DNA of 41,540 bases. Origin: Gnetum montanum. Its lineage: Eukaryota > Streptophyta > Gnetopsida > Gnetales > Gnetaceae. A program made the position numbers and the translations under genes. The notes beneath the pieces are model-generated. The model searched no databases and had not been told where the DNA came from. It saw only the letters and a list, made by a program, of their open reading frames with translations. Every line of letters starts with the position of its first letter. Positions within the stretch are counted from its first letter, which is position 1. The stretch is from assembly GCA_015680685.1 (NCBI GenBank), contig MNCI01011448.1:309099-350638 (forward strand), in the 5' to 3' direction. Positions 31,770-41,540 of this stretch are shown piece after piece.

Positions 31770-33260
31770 ACCCCTAGAGTTAAAACCTCTACCAACCAAC
31801 ATGGAGTATGCATTTTTAAATAAAATGATAAGCTATTGTAGGTTGTCAAAAAATGGCCAACAACCTTTGCTTGGTCATATCCTAAGCTAATTGGAATTGA
31901 TCCATTAATATGCTAGCATCGCATCTACACTGACCTACTTATGAAGCCAAGAAGGCAACCATAAAGGTGACTGAATTCCAAATTGAAGTAGATCATGAAG
32001 AAAGAGATAGAACAACTCCTCAAGGTGGGGTTCATCTATCCCATCACAGATAGTGAGTGGGTCAACCCACTCGTAATTGTGCCCAAGAAAGGTAGCAAGT
32101 GGTGGATCTACATTAACTTCAGGTTGTTGAATATGACAACATTTAAAGATCATTTTCCGTTGCCATTTGTGGACCAAGTGTTGGACACTATTTCCAAGCA
32201 TTATTATTATTGCTTCTTGGATGGTTATAGTGGCTATAACCAAATCCAAATTTCATTAGAAGATCAAGTCAAGAAAACATTCACGAGTCCTTAAGGGACT
32301 TTTGCATATTGTAAGATGTTGTTTAGTCTATGCAATGCCCTTGAAACATTTCAATGGCTATTCCTCAGTATCTTCCAACAGTAGGTTAGTAATGGGGTAG
32401 AAGTCTTCATGGATGACTTCTCTACCTATGAAGTGACATTCAAGCAAGCCCCAAACTACCTTAAGTAGGTGTTGAAGTGATGCGTCAAAACAAACCTCTA
32501 GCTTAATTGGCAAAAGAGCCATGTAATGGTCTAGGAGAGCATAGCATTGAGGCATAGAATCACTCAAGAAGGGATTAAGGTAGACCTTGAAAAGATAAGG
32601 ATCATCTAAGGAATCACATGCCAACTTGAGATTGTTAAAGATGTTCAATCATTCCTTCGACATACAGGCTACTATCGATGCTTCATAGAGAATTTCTCTA
32701 AGATCGCAAAGCCATTGCTCACGCTTATGAAGAAATATGCTCTGTTCATATAGACTAAGGATTACAAACATGCATTCCAATATTTGAAAGAAAAACTTGT
32801 AAAAAATCCAATTCTATGGGCACCAAACTAGTCTAGACCATTTCACATAATGATAGACACATCTAATTATGCTTTGGAAGAAGCGCTAATATAGTTGGAT
32901 GATAAGACACATCCATATTACATCCACTATGCCAATTGAAGGATTGTGGAAGCATAGTTAAAATACACTACAACTAAAAAAGAACTAATGGTAGTCGTGT
33001 ATGCCCTTAAAAAGTTTAGGCACTACGTGCTTGGCTATAAAGTCTTTGTGCACACAAACCATAGTGCTATCTGGTTCATTATGAACAAACTGGTGGTGAG
33101 CATTGTATCATATGATGACTTGTGATCTTACAAGAATTTGATCTCACCATGGTAGATTAGAAGGGAATTGAGAATGTGTTCATTGATCACTAGTCTTGGT
33201 TTTGATGGGATGACAAAGAGGAGGAGAGCCCACTCTTTGATCAGTTTCAAGACAAACTCA
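31770..33260 (+). pseudogene. pol: Element B reverse transcriptase and RNase H
   Basis: ELKPLPTNMEYAFLN is followed by PLVIVPKKGSKWWIYINFRLLN, HFPLPFVDQVLD, FLDGYSGYNQI and FMDDFSTYE, with catalytic Asp-Asp at 32412-32417. Then FLRHTGYYRCFIENFSKIAKPL. RNase H shows FHIMIDTSNYALE, TKKELMVVVYALKKF and HTNHSAIW; the second signature has Asn where element A has Asp. In-frame stops are frequent (for example after TSP at 32292, and in QQ*VSNG). Inactive. Confidence 0.88.
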
Positions 33261-33309
33261 TCTTTATAGGAGTAATAAATAACTAAGTTCCCATAGAAAC
33301 AAAATAAGA

Positions 33310-34430
33310 CAATGACATCCTCACTTACATTCTCACTTAGAAGATGCTACAAGATATGGATTACTAAAGGAAATGATAGTTTCTTCATCAGGTCAAGCAC
33401 TTCATGGAAATTAACAGACACTTGTATAAGGTGTGCATCAATGGCTTGGTTCATTACTGTGTTTCTAATGTGGATCAATTGTGCATTCTCCAAGATGCTC
33501 ATGAGGGCCCTTGTGGAGGCCACTATGTAAGGAGATGCATGATCATAAAAATCCTAATGGTAGGATATTATTGGCCTAAAATCTTCAAGGATGCTCACTA
33601 GTTTATCAGATCCTATGAATGCTACCAATGAGATGGTGGGATGACCGCATGAATGGAAGGTCCTCAATAGTGGATTCAACCACTAGAGCCCTTTAACATA
33701 TGGGGCATAGACTTCATGGGTCCCATCGTGCCCATGTCCAATGGAAAGGCATATATCATCATAGCCGTTGACTTCTGCACCAAATGGGTAGAAGTAGTAG
33801 CCATCACTAATTGTACATCATTCATTGCTACCAAATTTGTACAACAACATCTTGTAAATAGGTTTGGGGTGCCTCATGCATTAATTTTTGACAATGGAAC
33901 TCACTTCATAGGTGCCACTTTTAGAAAGTTGATGCAATGCTTGGGGGTTGAACATAAACTAAAAACACCCGATCACCCCCAAGCCAATGGTCAAGTTGAG
34001 GTAACTAATAGGGAGATTACAAAAATCCTAACAAGGACCATAAGAAAATTTAAGAAATCTTAGAGAATGAAACTCAACGATGCCCTATGGGCCTTTCGCT
34101 CAACATGGAAACTTCCTATTGGCTACTTTCCCTACGAGTTAGTGTACAGAAAACTTCCAATGCTTTTAATTCAATTAGAGCTCTATACACTCTCAACAAC
34201 CTACAAACTAAACCTTGACCTAAGTCTAGCCCAAAACGAAAGACTAATCAACCTCAATGTCATGGAAAAAAATCAATTAGTGGCCCTATATTTGAATGAA
34301 GTGCACAAGGAATTCAATAAGCAACAACATAACTAAGAATATGAAAAGAAAAATTTCAACCAGGAGATAAGGTTCTTTATTGGAACCCCACACATGTACC
34401 TTAGAAAACGAAATTCCAAATGTTGTGGGA
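33310..34430 (+). pseudogene. Element B integrase, catalytic triad kept
   Basis: Zinc head DAHEGPCGGHYV..YECYQ (one Cys replaced by Tyr). The core runs open from 33716 to 34060: GIDFMGP (Asp 33710-33712), FDNGTHF (Asp 33890-33892), NGQVEV (Glu 33998-34000). Spacing is D-x59-D-x35-E, as expected for Ty3/gypsy integrases, so all three catalytic residues remain. The C-terminal part (ALWAFRSTWKLPIGYFPYELVYRKLP) continues in an open frame after one stop at 34061. The N-terminal head is split from the core by stops, so the protein is not made whole. Confidence 0.88.
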
Positions 34431-35436
34431 GGGACCTTATATAATTACTAAAACCTTTTCCCTCTGGCACCATGACCATATAAAAACTTGAAAGCCCAAA
34501 TGAAAGGCAATTGATCAACATCCAATAAGTGAAGCCTTTCCATGAGTGAAGACATGCCAGTATAACAATGACCTCATCAGGTGGACAACCACACTCAATT
34601 TTTCAAATCTCCTCCTTCCAACTTAGTCATGGGGGAGATAGCCATCCATTCTAATAATCCATATGGCTCCTTAGTTTTTCTATTTTTTTTTACACATTTT
34701 TTCTTTGTAGTTTTTTTATTTTACACTTTTTTTTATTTTAAATTATTTTTCCTCATTTACACCATCTTTGTTTTACACAATCGTTAGTACATGTAAATCT
34801 TCCTTGGAAATTTTTACACTTTTTTATATATTTTACTATGTTTTTTTTAGTATTACTATTCATTATTTTTGCTAATAAAAGTGCTTTATTATCATAGGAC
34901 ATAGTGCCACTATTGTTGTTTACTAATGATGGTTTGTGCTTAATGTTGTGATTGTTGGTGTTTGGTTCCTATTTTTGAATTCTAATGGCTAATGACTATG
35001 ACATGGCTTATTTTTTATGGAATAGGTAGTAAGTCCACATCATCCACCCATTCATGAACTCTATGATTTTTCCTTGTTCTGGGAGTTTGAAGTTCCTTTC
35101 ATTAAAAGAAAATTTTAATAACTTGGTGATCTTAATAGTTTTCAGAATTGGGAAGAATTCAAAAGGTTTGTATAGGGTGTGACTTCATAGGGACTCAATA
35201 CTCTTTGTACTCTTCTACTTGGGTTCTTGAGTGTTTTCATGAGCTTCTTACCATTCCATGTCATCCAATAATAAGAAGTTAAATAAAGTCTTTACATGGT
35301 GTTGTTCCCATCCAAAAAAAAATGAATAATGGAAATTCAAAGCACATCCCGTAGACAAATAAACAAGCTACAAGCACTAGTTATGGAACTAGAACAACAT
35401 GTTACCCATTTTTGAATGTCCTCTCTAAATAAGTTT

Positions 35437-35437
35437 G

Positions 35438-35474
<37 letters not shown>

Positions 35475-35491
35475 GTATGTATGTATGTATG
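35437..35491 (+). repeat. Compound microsatellite (CT, AT, TGTA)
   Basis: A run of CT dinucleotides passes into AT dinucleotides and then TGTA tetranucleotides. A further TG run lies at 35528-35547. Confidence 0.9.
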
Positions 35492-35581
35492 GAATGGTGG
35501 TTGTTTTGTGGAAGTACTTTTGTGTCTTGTGTGTGTGTGTGTGTGTGGGGCGGGAGATGCGAAGTCACTGAAAGAAGTTGN

Positions 35582-35755
35582 AACTCACTACCAATTTTAA
35601 TGTTATGTTCGATGTCTTAGTCTGATGTGTTNAAGGAACTTCTTACGACCTCAATTTGGGATTCCATTCCACCTTCTCAATCATCCATCTATGCTACCAT
35701 AACTCAGCTCACTACCAATTTTAATGTTATGTTCGATGTCTTAGTCTGATGTGTT
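35582..35755 (+). other. Assembly artefact: duplicated 48 bp between single Ns
   Basis: 35584-35631 repeats 35708-35755 and is bounded by single Ns at 35581 and 35632, so it is probably a misplaced small contig end. Confidence 0.8.
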
Positions 35756-35818
35756 GGAATTATTGAATAGATTCCTTTTGGTTGGTCCTTAACTTTTCAT
35801 AACCATTAATCAACTGTG

Positions 35819-35908
35819 GGGCCCACAAACTCCTTAGTTGGGGTTATGCAAGGTTAACAAGGGCATGTGCCTACTATGGGGAGAACCCACTTGCATTTCT
35901 CTTGGTTT
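35819..35908 (+). other. Conserved inter-ORF block in element B
   Basis: GGCCCACAAAC, GGGGTTATGCAAGG, GTGCCTACTATGGGGAG and CCCACTTGCAT match 19954-20040 in element A and the minus strand at 40796-40880. Confidence 0.6.
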
Positions 35909-36164
35909 GATTAGTTAAGTCCCTTACCTTAGACATTGCTACAATACTATCTTTCACATATTACATTGTGCAAACCACTCTATACTTCTTGAACTCTGAT
36001 TCTCCACCCTCCTTCTCCATTTTCTTAATTTTCTCAAATTTTTGGATTTTAACACCATCTTCTTGTATTTTCATCATGTTTGTGGCTATTTGGTCTTCCA
36101 TTTGATCATAATTTCGTTCAAAATCCCTTTGTAATTTTCAAGTTTTAACTCAATCAATGGTGGT

Positions 36165-36249
36165 TAACAACTTTGTTGACAAGGCCCCATCAATGTAGTA
36201 GACCATGTCGATGAGGCCCCATCGACGCAACACAAAAATAGTATAAATA
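36165..36249 (+). promoter_or_regulatory. Internal U3-like promoter of element B
   Basis: GTTGACAAGGCCCCATCAATG and CATGTCGATGAGGCCCCATC, then GACGCAACAC, precede TATAAATA at 36242-36249. The same words occur in element B's own LTRs (ATGTCGATATGGGCCCATCG and GGCCCCATCAATGTAGG, followed by TATAAATA). It is placed like the cassette of element A, upstream of ORF2. Confidence 0.65.
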
Positions 36250-36360
36250 CCATCGAATGCTTTGAATTTTTGCAATTTTCAGAGCCTACAACCTTCCTAA
36301 GCCTATAACTCTCGCACTGTTTATCCAAATCACCCTATTCTTTGATGCTATAGTTACCAG

Positions 36361-36366
36361 AGGTAA
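36361..36366 (+). promoter_or_regulatory. Splice donor of the ORF2 leader intron
   Basis: CAGAG/GTAAGC is a near-perfect plant 5' splice site, about 120 bp after the internal TATA box. With an acceptor at the ORF2 start (about 36655) it would define an intron of about 290 bp and a first exon of about 90 bp. Confidence 0.5.
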
Positions 36367-36488
36367 GCTCTTAGTCATGGGGGTAGCAAGCCTCAAGGTT
36401 TTGATGATAATTTTTCAAAACTTTTCTTGACTTCCCCAAAGGGTTAAGATATAAAGTGCTATTAAATCATTAATTTCTAAGAATTTAA

Positions 36489-37390
36489 CCCTTCCAAAAA
36501 ATTTAGTAAAACAAAGATTAAATCAATAATTAAATACTTAATCCATCCATCCATAATCACACCTTAGCCAAGTGTAACCTCCATATGAGACAAGGTATTT
36601 CAATAATTCTAAGTTACATAATATTTGCTAATCCATTATTATGTGTGATTACAAATAGCACCAAGACCAAAGAGACCATAGGAGGAAGGACCATTGCAAC
36701 CATGGGAGAAATGACCCAGAGGAGGAAGAGGCCAACAAGAACATGGACAAGAATAAGCTAAAGAAACCCACAAAATGGGACATCTGAGAGACAAGGATGA
36801 NGTATGCTTCTCCAATGTACCACTCCTCATTGGAAGTCATGACTTCCCACATGGAAGAGGCTTTCAATTAAGCTCTGACATCTTCTAGAGCCTATTCAAG
36901 GAACAACCTAAAGTTCAGCTCTTGAAGAACTAAGTGTTGGACCTCATGGTTCCTAATTATGTCGAGGAAGGCCTACGTGAGTGTGAATTTTAGTTTAGGT
37001 ATAGGATCTGGCACCTCACCTCACTATGAGTGTTTAGATGTAGCTTCCTCTTTAGGAATCTATTAGATAGATTCCACATCATCCTTGTCTCTCAGATGTC
37101 CCATTTTGTGGGTTTCTTTAGCTTATTCTTGTCCATGTTCTTGTTGGCCTCTTCCTCCTCTGGGTCATTTCTCCCATGGTTGCAATGGTCCTTCCTCCTG
37201 TGGTCTCTTTGGTCTTGGTGCTATTTGTAATCACACATAATAATGGATTAGCAAATATTATGTAACTTAGAATTATTGAAATACCTTGTCTCATATGGAG
37301 GTTACACTTGGCTAAGGTGTGATTATGGATGGATGGATTAAGTATTTAATTATTGATTTAATCTTTGTTTTACTAAATTTTTTGGAAGGG
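36489..37390. other. Assembly artefact: 589 bp block in reverse orientation
   Basis: 37079-37390 is nearly identical to the reverse complement of 36489-36800. The whole block 36802-37390 is bounded by single Ns. Its reverse complement extends the ORF2 sequence past 36800 in the way element A predicts (A 20880-21160). So the block is a contig placed backwards, not a biological palindrome. Confidence 0.85.
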
Positions 37391-39311
37391 NAGAGATGAT
37401 GAAGGATAAAATGGTTGTCACATCCATAGAAGAGGAGCAACAACGATGACCTGAGCAACCACCAGAGGCTTGCACTGTGGTTTAGTGCATGTGGAAAATC
37501 CAAGAGTAGCTTTTGTAATAGTAGGAGTAGTAGGTAGAAACTAGTGGTGGAGACCCATCTATGTATAGACCAGCCATGAGTCACCTTAAAGAAGTGGCTT
37601 GTACAATCATCCAGATGGAGGGAGGTGGATCAATGCTATCTACCCAATGAATGTAGTTGCCTACAATGTCAAGTCCAAGTGCTTGAGAGTTAATGGTGTC
37701 TCTCTCCTAGCATCATCTATTCCTAGAAATCTCTAGAAATGCTACTTCCTTTTTGGTGCACTTGGAAGTGGGTGAGGAGGCAACTGTATTGGTGATGCAG
37801 CACCAAGGGCAAGAGACAACTATGAAGACCATTTCTTATCAAGTCATTGAGGCATTAAATAAACCTACAATGACTATATTATATGTTTCTATACTTAGAT
37901 ATGTGTAGACATCTGTAGGGACAATTAGTTGAAAATTGAGTGCAACCTAGCATGAATCGTTGGACTAACTAGTGGAAATCAGGCAACCAATTCTAAATCT
38001 CTTTGATTTTTTGGATACCATCATTGCAACCCAGTTAGAGCTACTAGAGGCAAAGGGAAAGTGCCTCATCTTATAAGGAAAACTTGAAACAACTCAAGCA
38101 CATAATCAATGCTTGACCATAGAAGTTGTTGGATTGCATGCCTAAATTTCCAACCCTGATCTTATCAATCCTGCATTGACATGAGATAAAGCTTTTTAGT
38201 AGCTTAAAGAACAACTAAAGTGGGTTGAGGGAGAAATGGTAATGGCAGTCTTCAATTATTTTATAGAAAAAGATAAAACTCATTTAGTATGAAGGAACTT
38301 AATGCAGATGCACTAGGAGAATGAAACTTTAACCATAGAAAACCATCACCTGTGGAATGTTGATACACAAAAAAAAAATAGCTAGAAGAATTAATCCATC
38401 AGTAGTAGGAGTAGCTCACTAGAGAAAATGTCAAATTGAGGAGATTGAAAGCAAAGAATTGTAATCTCTCCATGGAGGAGGTCCATGCCTTATGCTAGAA
38501 ATTAGCCATTGAGATTGTTGCATAGAAAAATGAGGCTCTAAAATTTAAAAAATTTAAAAATCATTACAGAGACCAGGTTGGCCTATAGAAGAAGTTGAAT
38601 GAAAGGCATATCCAAGTAGCAAAGTTAAAGGTTAATGAGGCCATCCAAAAACTCTAGGAAGGTAGAGAAATGTCGCAATCCATCATTGATGGGATTGATG
38701 CCTAGAACAAGGAAAAAATTTGCATGAAGGAGTTGTAGATTAAAGAGATGATGGAGTACATGAAGTTGTCCAATCTCTACTATGCAAACCTAGTAATCCT
38801 GACTACTAGACGACTGTAGTCTAAGCTTGAGAAGCAAGTGGCCAACTCGTACTTATTGTATAAGGCTGAATTCAAGAATCATAAAGACACCAAGTAGAAG
38901 CTTGTAGTGGAAAATGCTAAACTTGAGGTTCTCAAGGAAAAATTCATTAATTGATGATTAGTTGTTGAGAACCTAACCAAAAGAATGAATAACTACCAAG
39001 CACTAGCAGACATAATCTGAGTGTTCGACATTAAGTGTAAATAATTCATGGCCTAGTTTTTCAATGTAAAGCAGTTGCTTCTAATATTGCCTTATTCTGG
39101 GGATATTCTAATATTGGCCCACATTAATGAATCTACATGGACCATGAACGATCCTAGAAGTAAAGAGGAGAAGATGAAAGCATTGCTAGATGTTTTAAGC
39201 CTTTCACTAGAATTCACAGTAGTAAAGGGACAACCACAATGACCTTAGCCATCGGTTGTGCCTAGAGTTGGAGAAGGTCTATTGGAGCCTCCACCACTTG
39301 GGATCATGTGA
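36655..39311 (+). pseudogene. Element B ORF2, broken and misassembled
   Basis: The start aligns with element A's MAPKPRHPRNEG but the ATG has become ATA (36655-36657), followed by APRPKRP and a stop. The next part of the gene lies in the reversed block 36802-37078. Most of the PTP-like domain present in element A (21160-21650) is absent and probably fell into the join at 37391. From 37392 the sequence rejoins element A's order: the MMKDK segment, a long charged coiled-coil-like stretch (about 37900-38950), then VNDPRSKEEKM-like and EPPPLGIM at the stop 39309-39311. Function unknown. Confidence 0.7.
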
Positions 39312-39489
39312 TCTTGTCTTTTTTCTTCATGTTGTTAGAGTATGTGCTTGTTCAATTTCTATACCATGCTCAATTTTGTAATGTGGTTTATCTATACACT
39401 GGGCACTTAGTTTTGTTATGTCTATTTTGTCTTGTTTTGTTATGTCAAAAGCCAGTTAATAATCCCATACCTTTCCAATTTTTTAAAGA

Positions 39490-39524
39490 ACTTGAGGATG
39501 AGTTTTCATTTAGTTGTGAGGGTA
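39490..39524 (+). promoter_or_regulatory. Polypurine tract of element B
   Basis: ACTTGAGGATGAGTTTTCATT followed by GTTGTGAGGGTA lies directly before the 3' LTR; it is a mutated form of the GTGGGGGTA tract. Confidence 0.75.
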
Positions 39525-40408
39525 TGCTGAGATATAGTTTGTTGCATTGACTGGGACCCATCAACTAGGCCTTGTCAATGTAGTCTATCATGTCGATATG
39601 GGCCCATCGACACAAGGGTCTATCTTAGCCTATAAATACATGCTCACTAGCCACATTTATGGCATAAAATTCATAGAAGTAGTAAAGCTCTTATTTTTTT
39701 TAGTCAAAAATTGAAATATTTTTTCTTGAGTGCCTGCAGTAGGAGTAATTGAGTGTATGGATCTTTATTCAAGCATTGTTGTACTTGAGCATGATAGTGT
39801 GGACAACAATAAAGATGAGCTTCTTGATAACCTTGCAACATTCTAGATAGCTTAAACATTTCATTTATGCATTTAATATTTGCAAGTTATTTATTCAACA
39901 TTTTCCAGTAATTAAGCTAAATAAGTGAGACAAGCTAGATAGATTAAAAACATAAGCACAATTACTTTGAGCATAACATGTATTCGCTTAGTAATCCTAG
40001 CAATGTTATTGCTTGGTGTGCCTAGTAGCATAGCACTTAGTAATCTAGGAGTGGATACGTGGGTTTAGAACATGTACAAAAAGTGGTAGCAGATGTTTAT
40101 GTTAGGACTAGTTAGAGATTAGTTAGTTAGTTAATTAAATTAGTCATTAAATCACTTCACTTCTCTACTTTAAGCACCAAAGAACATAAAACACAAAATA
40201 ATAAAAATTTTATGCCTTGATTACACTTAATCATACCATGCGCATCACAAGTGTAATTGGGAAGACAACGAATGACCTCAGAGTAAGGTTTACTACCTAG
40301 AAGACTAGTGCACCAGAAACTATAGAGTTTGTAGAATTCAACTAGATAACATGTGAATGCTTCATGATTCATATGGTTGGACATGGGGGGTACCTCAACT
40401 GCTCATCA
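39525..40408 (+). repeat. Element B 3' LTR
   Basis: It starts TGCTGAGATA and ends CTGCTCATCA. TATA box at 39631-39638, AATAAA at 39808-39813. It is about 60 bp shorter than the 5' LTR, chiefly in the U3 repeats before TATA. Confidence 0.92.
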
Positions 40409-40413
40409 GTGAT
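40409..40413 (+). repeat. Target-site duplication of element B (right)
   Basis: GTGAT matches 27372-27376. Confidence 0.85.
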
Positions 40414-41117
40414 GATAGCATACTATGCCCAAGGTAATGAGGTAACTAAAATCATTAAGCTATTCACATTATTATGATCAATTACTCTTAGTTACCATAA
40501 TTTTTGAAAATAGGATGTTAAAAAAATTTCAAAAAATTTCAAAAAATATTAAAATGGACATCCCTAGCCCTCATAACTCATAAGCGTAACTCTAGAAGCA
40601 CACAAGTTTTCAAATAATTGAAACCAAAGGTTTGATTCAGAAGGTGGCCAAGAAATATTAATGGGTATGAAAATAGAAAAGTAGGGGAAATTAATGAAAT
40701 AGATGAGAAGTAGTCCCAAAATTATACATAAATTCAGAGAAATTGTCATTGATATTCTAGAAGATGTGAAGGTTAGTTCAAAGCCATGATTAACAAAAGT
40801 TATGCAAGTGGGTCCTTCCCAAAGTAGGCTCTTATCATAATGCCCTTGCATAACCAGTTCTATAGATGTTTGTGGGTATCCAAGAAGTTAAATGTATATC
40901 ATGCCTTTATTCCAAACAACACACAACTACCATGGTTGGGATGTTGCACTATACTACACAAAACCAAAAGGCTCATAATCACATGCATCAGTAAGGTGAA
41001 TAATGGGATGAGAAAGGATTGTAGAGATTAGGATGTAAGATACTTGACCATGTCCATAATAAGTTCTTGTGAAAATTGTGATTAAAATGATCAACATACC
41101 TATCTATCTAAGTTCAG
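40414..41117 (-). mobile_element. Athila remnant, minus strand, right of element B
   Basis: The minus strand at 40796-40880 matches the conserved inter-ORF block of elements A and B (ACCCACAAAC, GGTTATGCAAGG, GGACCCACTTGCAT). Together with 27166-27371 it forms one remnant of an older element that was split by element B. A short AAAAAATTTC repeat lies at 40528-40548. No intact frame. Confidence 0.65.
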
Positions 41118-41540
41118 ACCAAGTTCATACTATTGGCGACTGTTTGGGACACGACCGCCAATGAGTGTCCTCGAACAGGATTTAGGTGCTTGCTGGTCTC
41201 TAGAAACACCAAGGCCCAGATACCTCCAAATAGACTCAGTAGTTAATGTGAGTATGTGTGTGTGATGTTGCGGTATGAAGTTGTGAAAAATGAAACGATT
41301 ACGTTGTGTGTAAATGACAAATGACTTATCTTAAAAAGATTCAGCCAACTTTGCCAAGTACTGTGAGTTGTTGAAAGTTTCTATTTTGTTCAATTGCCTA
41401 GTCTACGCAGTCCTTATAATACCTACTTGTAAAAAATAAAATTTTGTAAAAACATTTGAGCATAACTCCGCGAATCTACTTCTAATTTTCCCTAGAGAAA
41501 GAAATAGTTCCACAAGAAAACTAGAAATAGAGCAAGATTC
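41118..41540 (+). repeat. Inverted repeat arm, right (partner 26755-27165), cut by window end
   Basis: This arm is the inverted counterpart of 26755-27165 up to the last base of the window. At its inner end, TTGGCGACTGTTTGGGACA resembles the tRNA-Arg-type primer site of Tat/Ogre retrotransposons; the left arm has a more decayed version. An AATAAA lies near 41436. Confidence 0.85.

Larger units (their letters stand above)
34440..36160 (+). other. Element B inter-ORF spacer
   Basis: A non-coding spacer with a T-rich tract (about 34675-34760), a compound microsatellite CT/AT/TGTA (35437-35491), a TG run (35528-35547), mis-joined duplicates (35581-35755) and the conserved block at 35819-35908. 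No frame is maintained. Confidence 0.6.
27377..40408 (+). mobile_element. Element B: complete but decayed Athila LTR retrotransposon
   Basis: A 13.0 kb element with LTRs of 946 and 884 bp, GTGAT target duplication, a primer site and the same gene order as element A. It is clearly related to A in gag, pol and ORF2 but differs in LTR U3 and in most of the spacer. Stops are even denser than in A. It inserted into an older minus-strand Athila remnant. Part of ORF2 is misplaced or missing because of assembly joins at 36801 and 37391. Confidence 0.93.

Noticed and set aside
36489-37390. A 312 bp inverted repeat as a hairpin or miniature transposon
   Set aside because: Single Ns at both ends and agreement of the reversed block with element A order make an assembly inversion the better explanation.
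1-41540. CRISPR arrays, tRNA or rRNA genes, prokaryotic operons
   Set aside because: No regularly spaced repeat-spacer pattern, tRNA-like cloverleaf or rRNA sequence was recognised, and the content is plant nuclear.

Overview
This is nuclear DNA from a seed plant, most likely a flowering plant. The evidence is two nearly complete Ty3/gypsy retrotransposons of the Athila lineage, decayed copies of plant gene families (SOUL haem-binding protein, alpha carbonic anhydrase, CRINKLY4-like receptor kinase, NB-ARC resistance gene), TATA-box promoters and long AT-rich spacers. The species cannot be named from the sequence. Only one protein-coding gene looks potentially intact; most of the window is retrotransposon in several layers of insertion.

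Layout. 1-974 is bounded by a 134 bp direct repeat. 975-2584 is AT-rich with no recognisable gene. 2585-3963 is a decayed copy of a SOUL-type haem-binding gene with its promoter, joined at its 3' end to the tail of an Athila element (polypurine tract plus LTR 'E', 4023-4861). 4862-6379 is a second element tail with LTR 'D'. 6852-8400 is the better SOUL copy: promoter, TATA box and an open frame once an assembly duplication at 7590 is discounted. 9530-10930 is a third element tail on the minus strand (LTR 'C'). 10931-12051 and 24770-25486 hold host gene fragments: NB-ARC, receptor kinase and alpha carbonic anhydrase.

Element A (12052-24769) interrupts those fragments. It has LTRs of 947 and 940 bp, a 5 bp target duplication CCTAG, a tRNA-Asp-type primer site, gag, protease, reverse transcriptase, RNase H, integrase and a second long frame (ORF2). 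Element B (27377-40408) has the same plan, with target duplication GTGAT. It sits in an older minus-strand Athila remnant that is itself flanked by long inverted repeats (26755-27165 and 41118 to the window end). Both elements are full of stops and frameshifts, so neither is autonomous.

Most interesting observation: upstream of ORF2, both elements carry an internal copy of a U3-like promoter cassette. Each has a TATA box, and each resembles the U3 of its own LTR more than the other element's cassette. It is followed by what looks like a 5'-UTR intron (clear donor in B, clear acceptor in A) ending at the ORF2 start. This suggests ORF2 was expressed from its own LTR-like promoter.

Assembly caution: single N characters at 7590, 16423, 16509, 29534, 35581, 35632, 36801 and 37391 are unresolved joins flanked by direct or inverted duplicates. 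Two blocks (16424-16508 and 36802-37390) are placed backwards. There is also a 160 bp N gap at 20488-20647.
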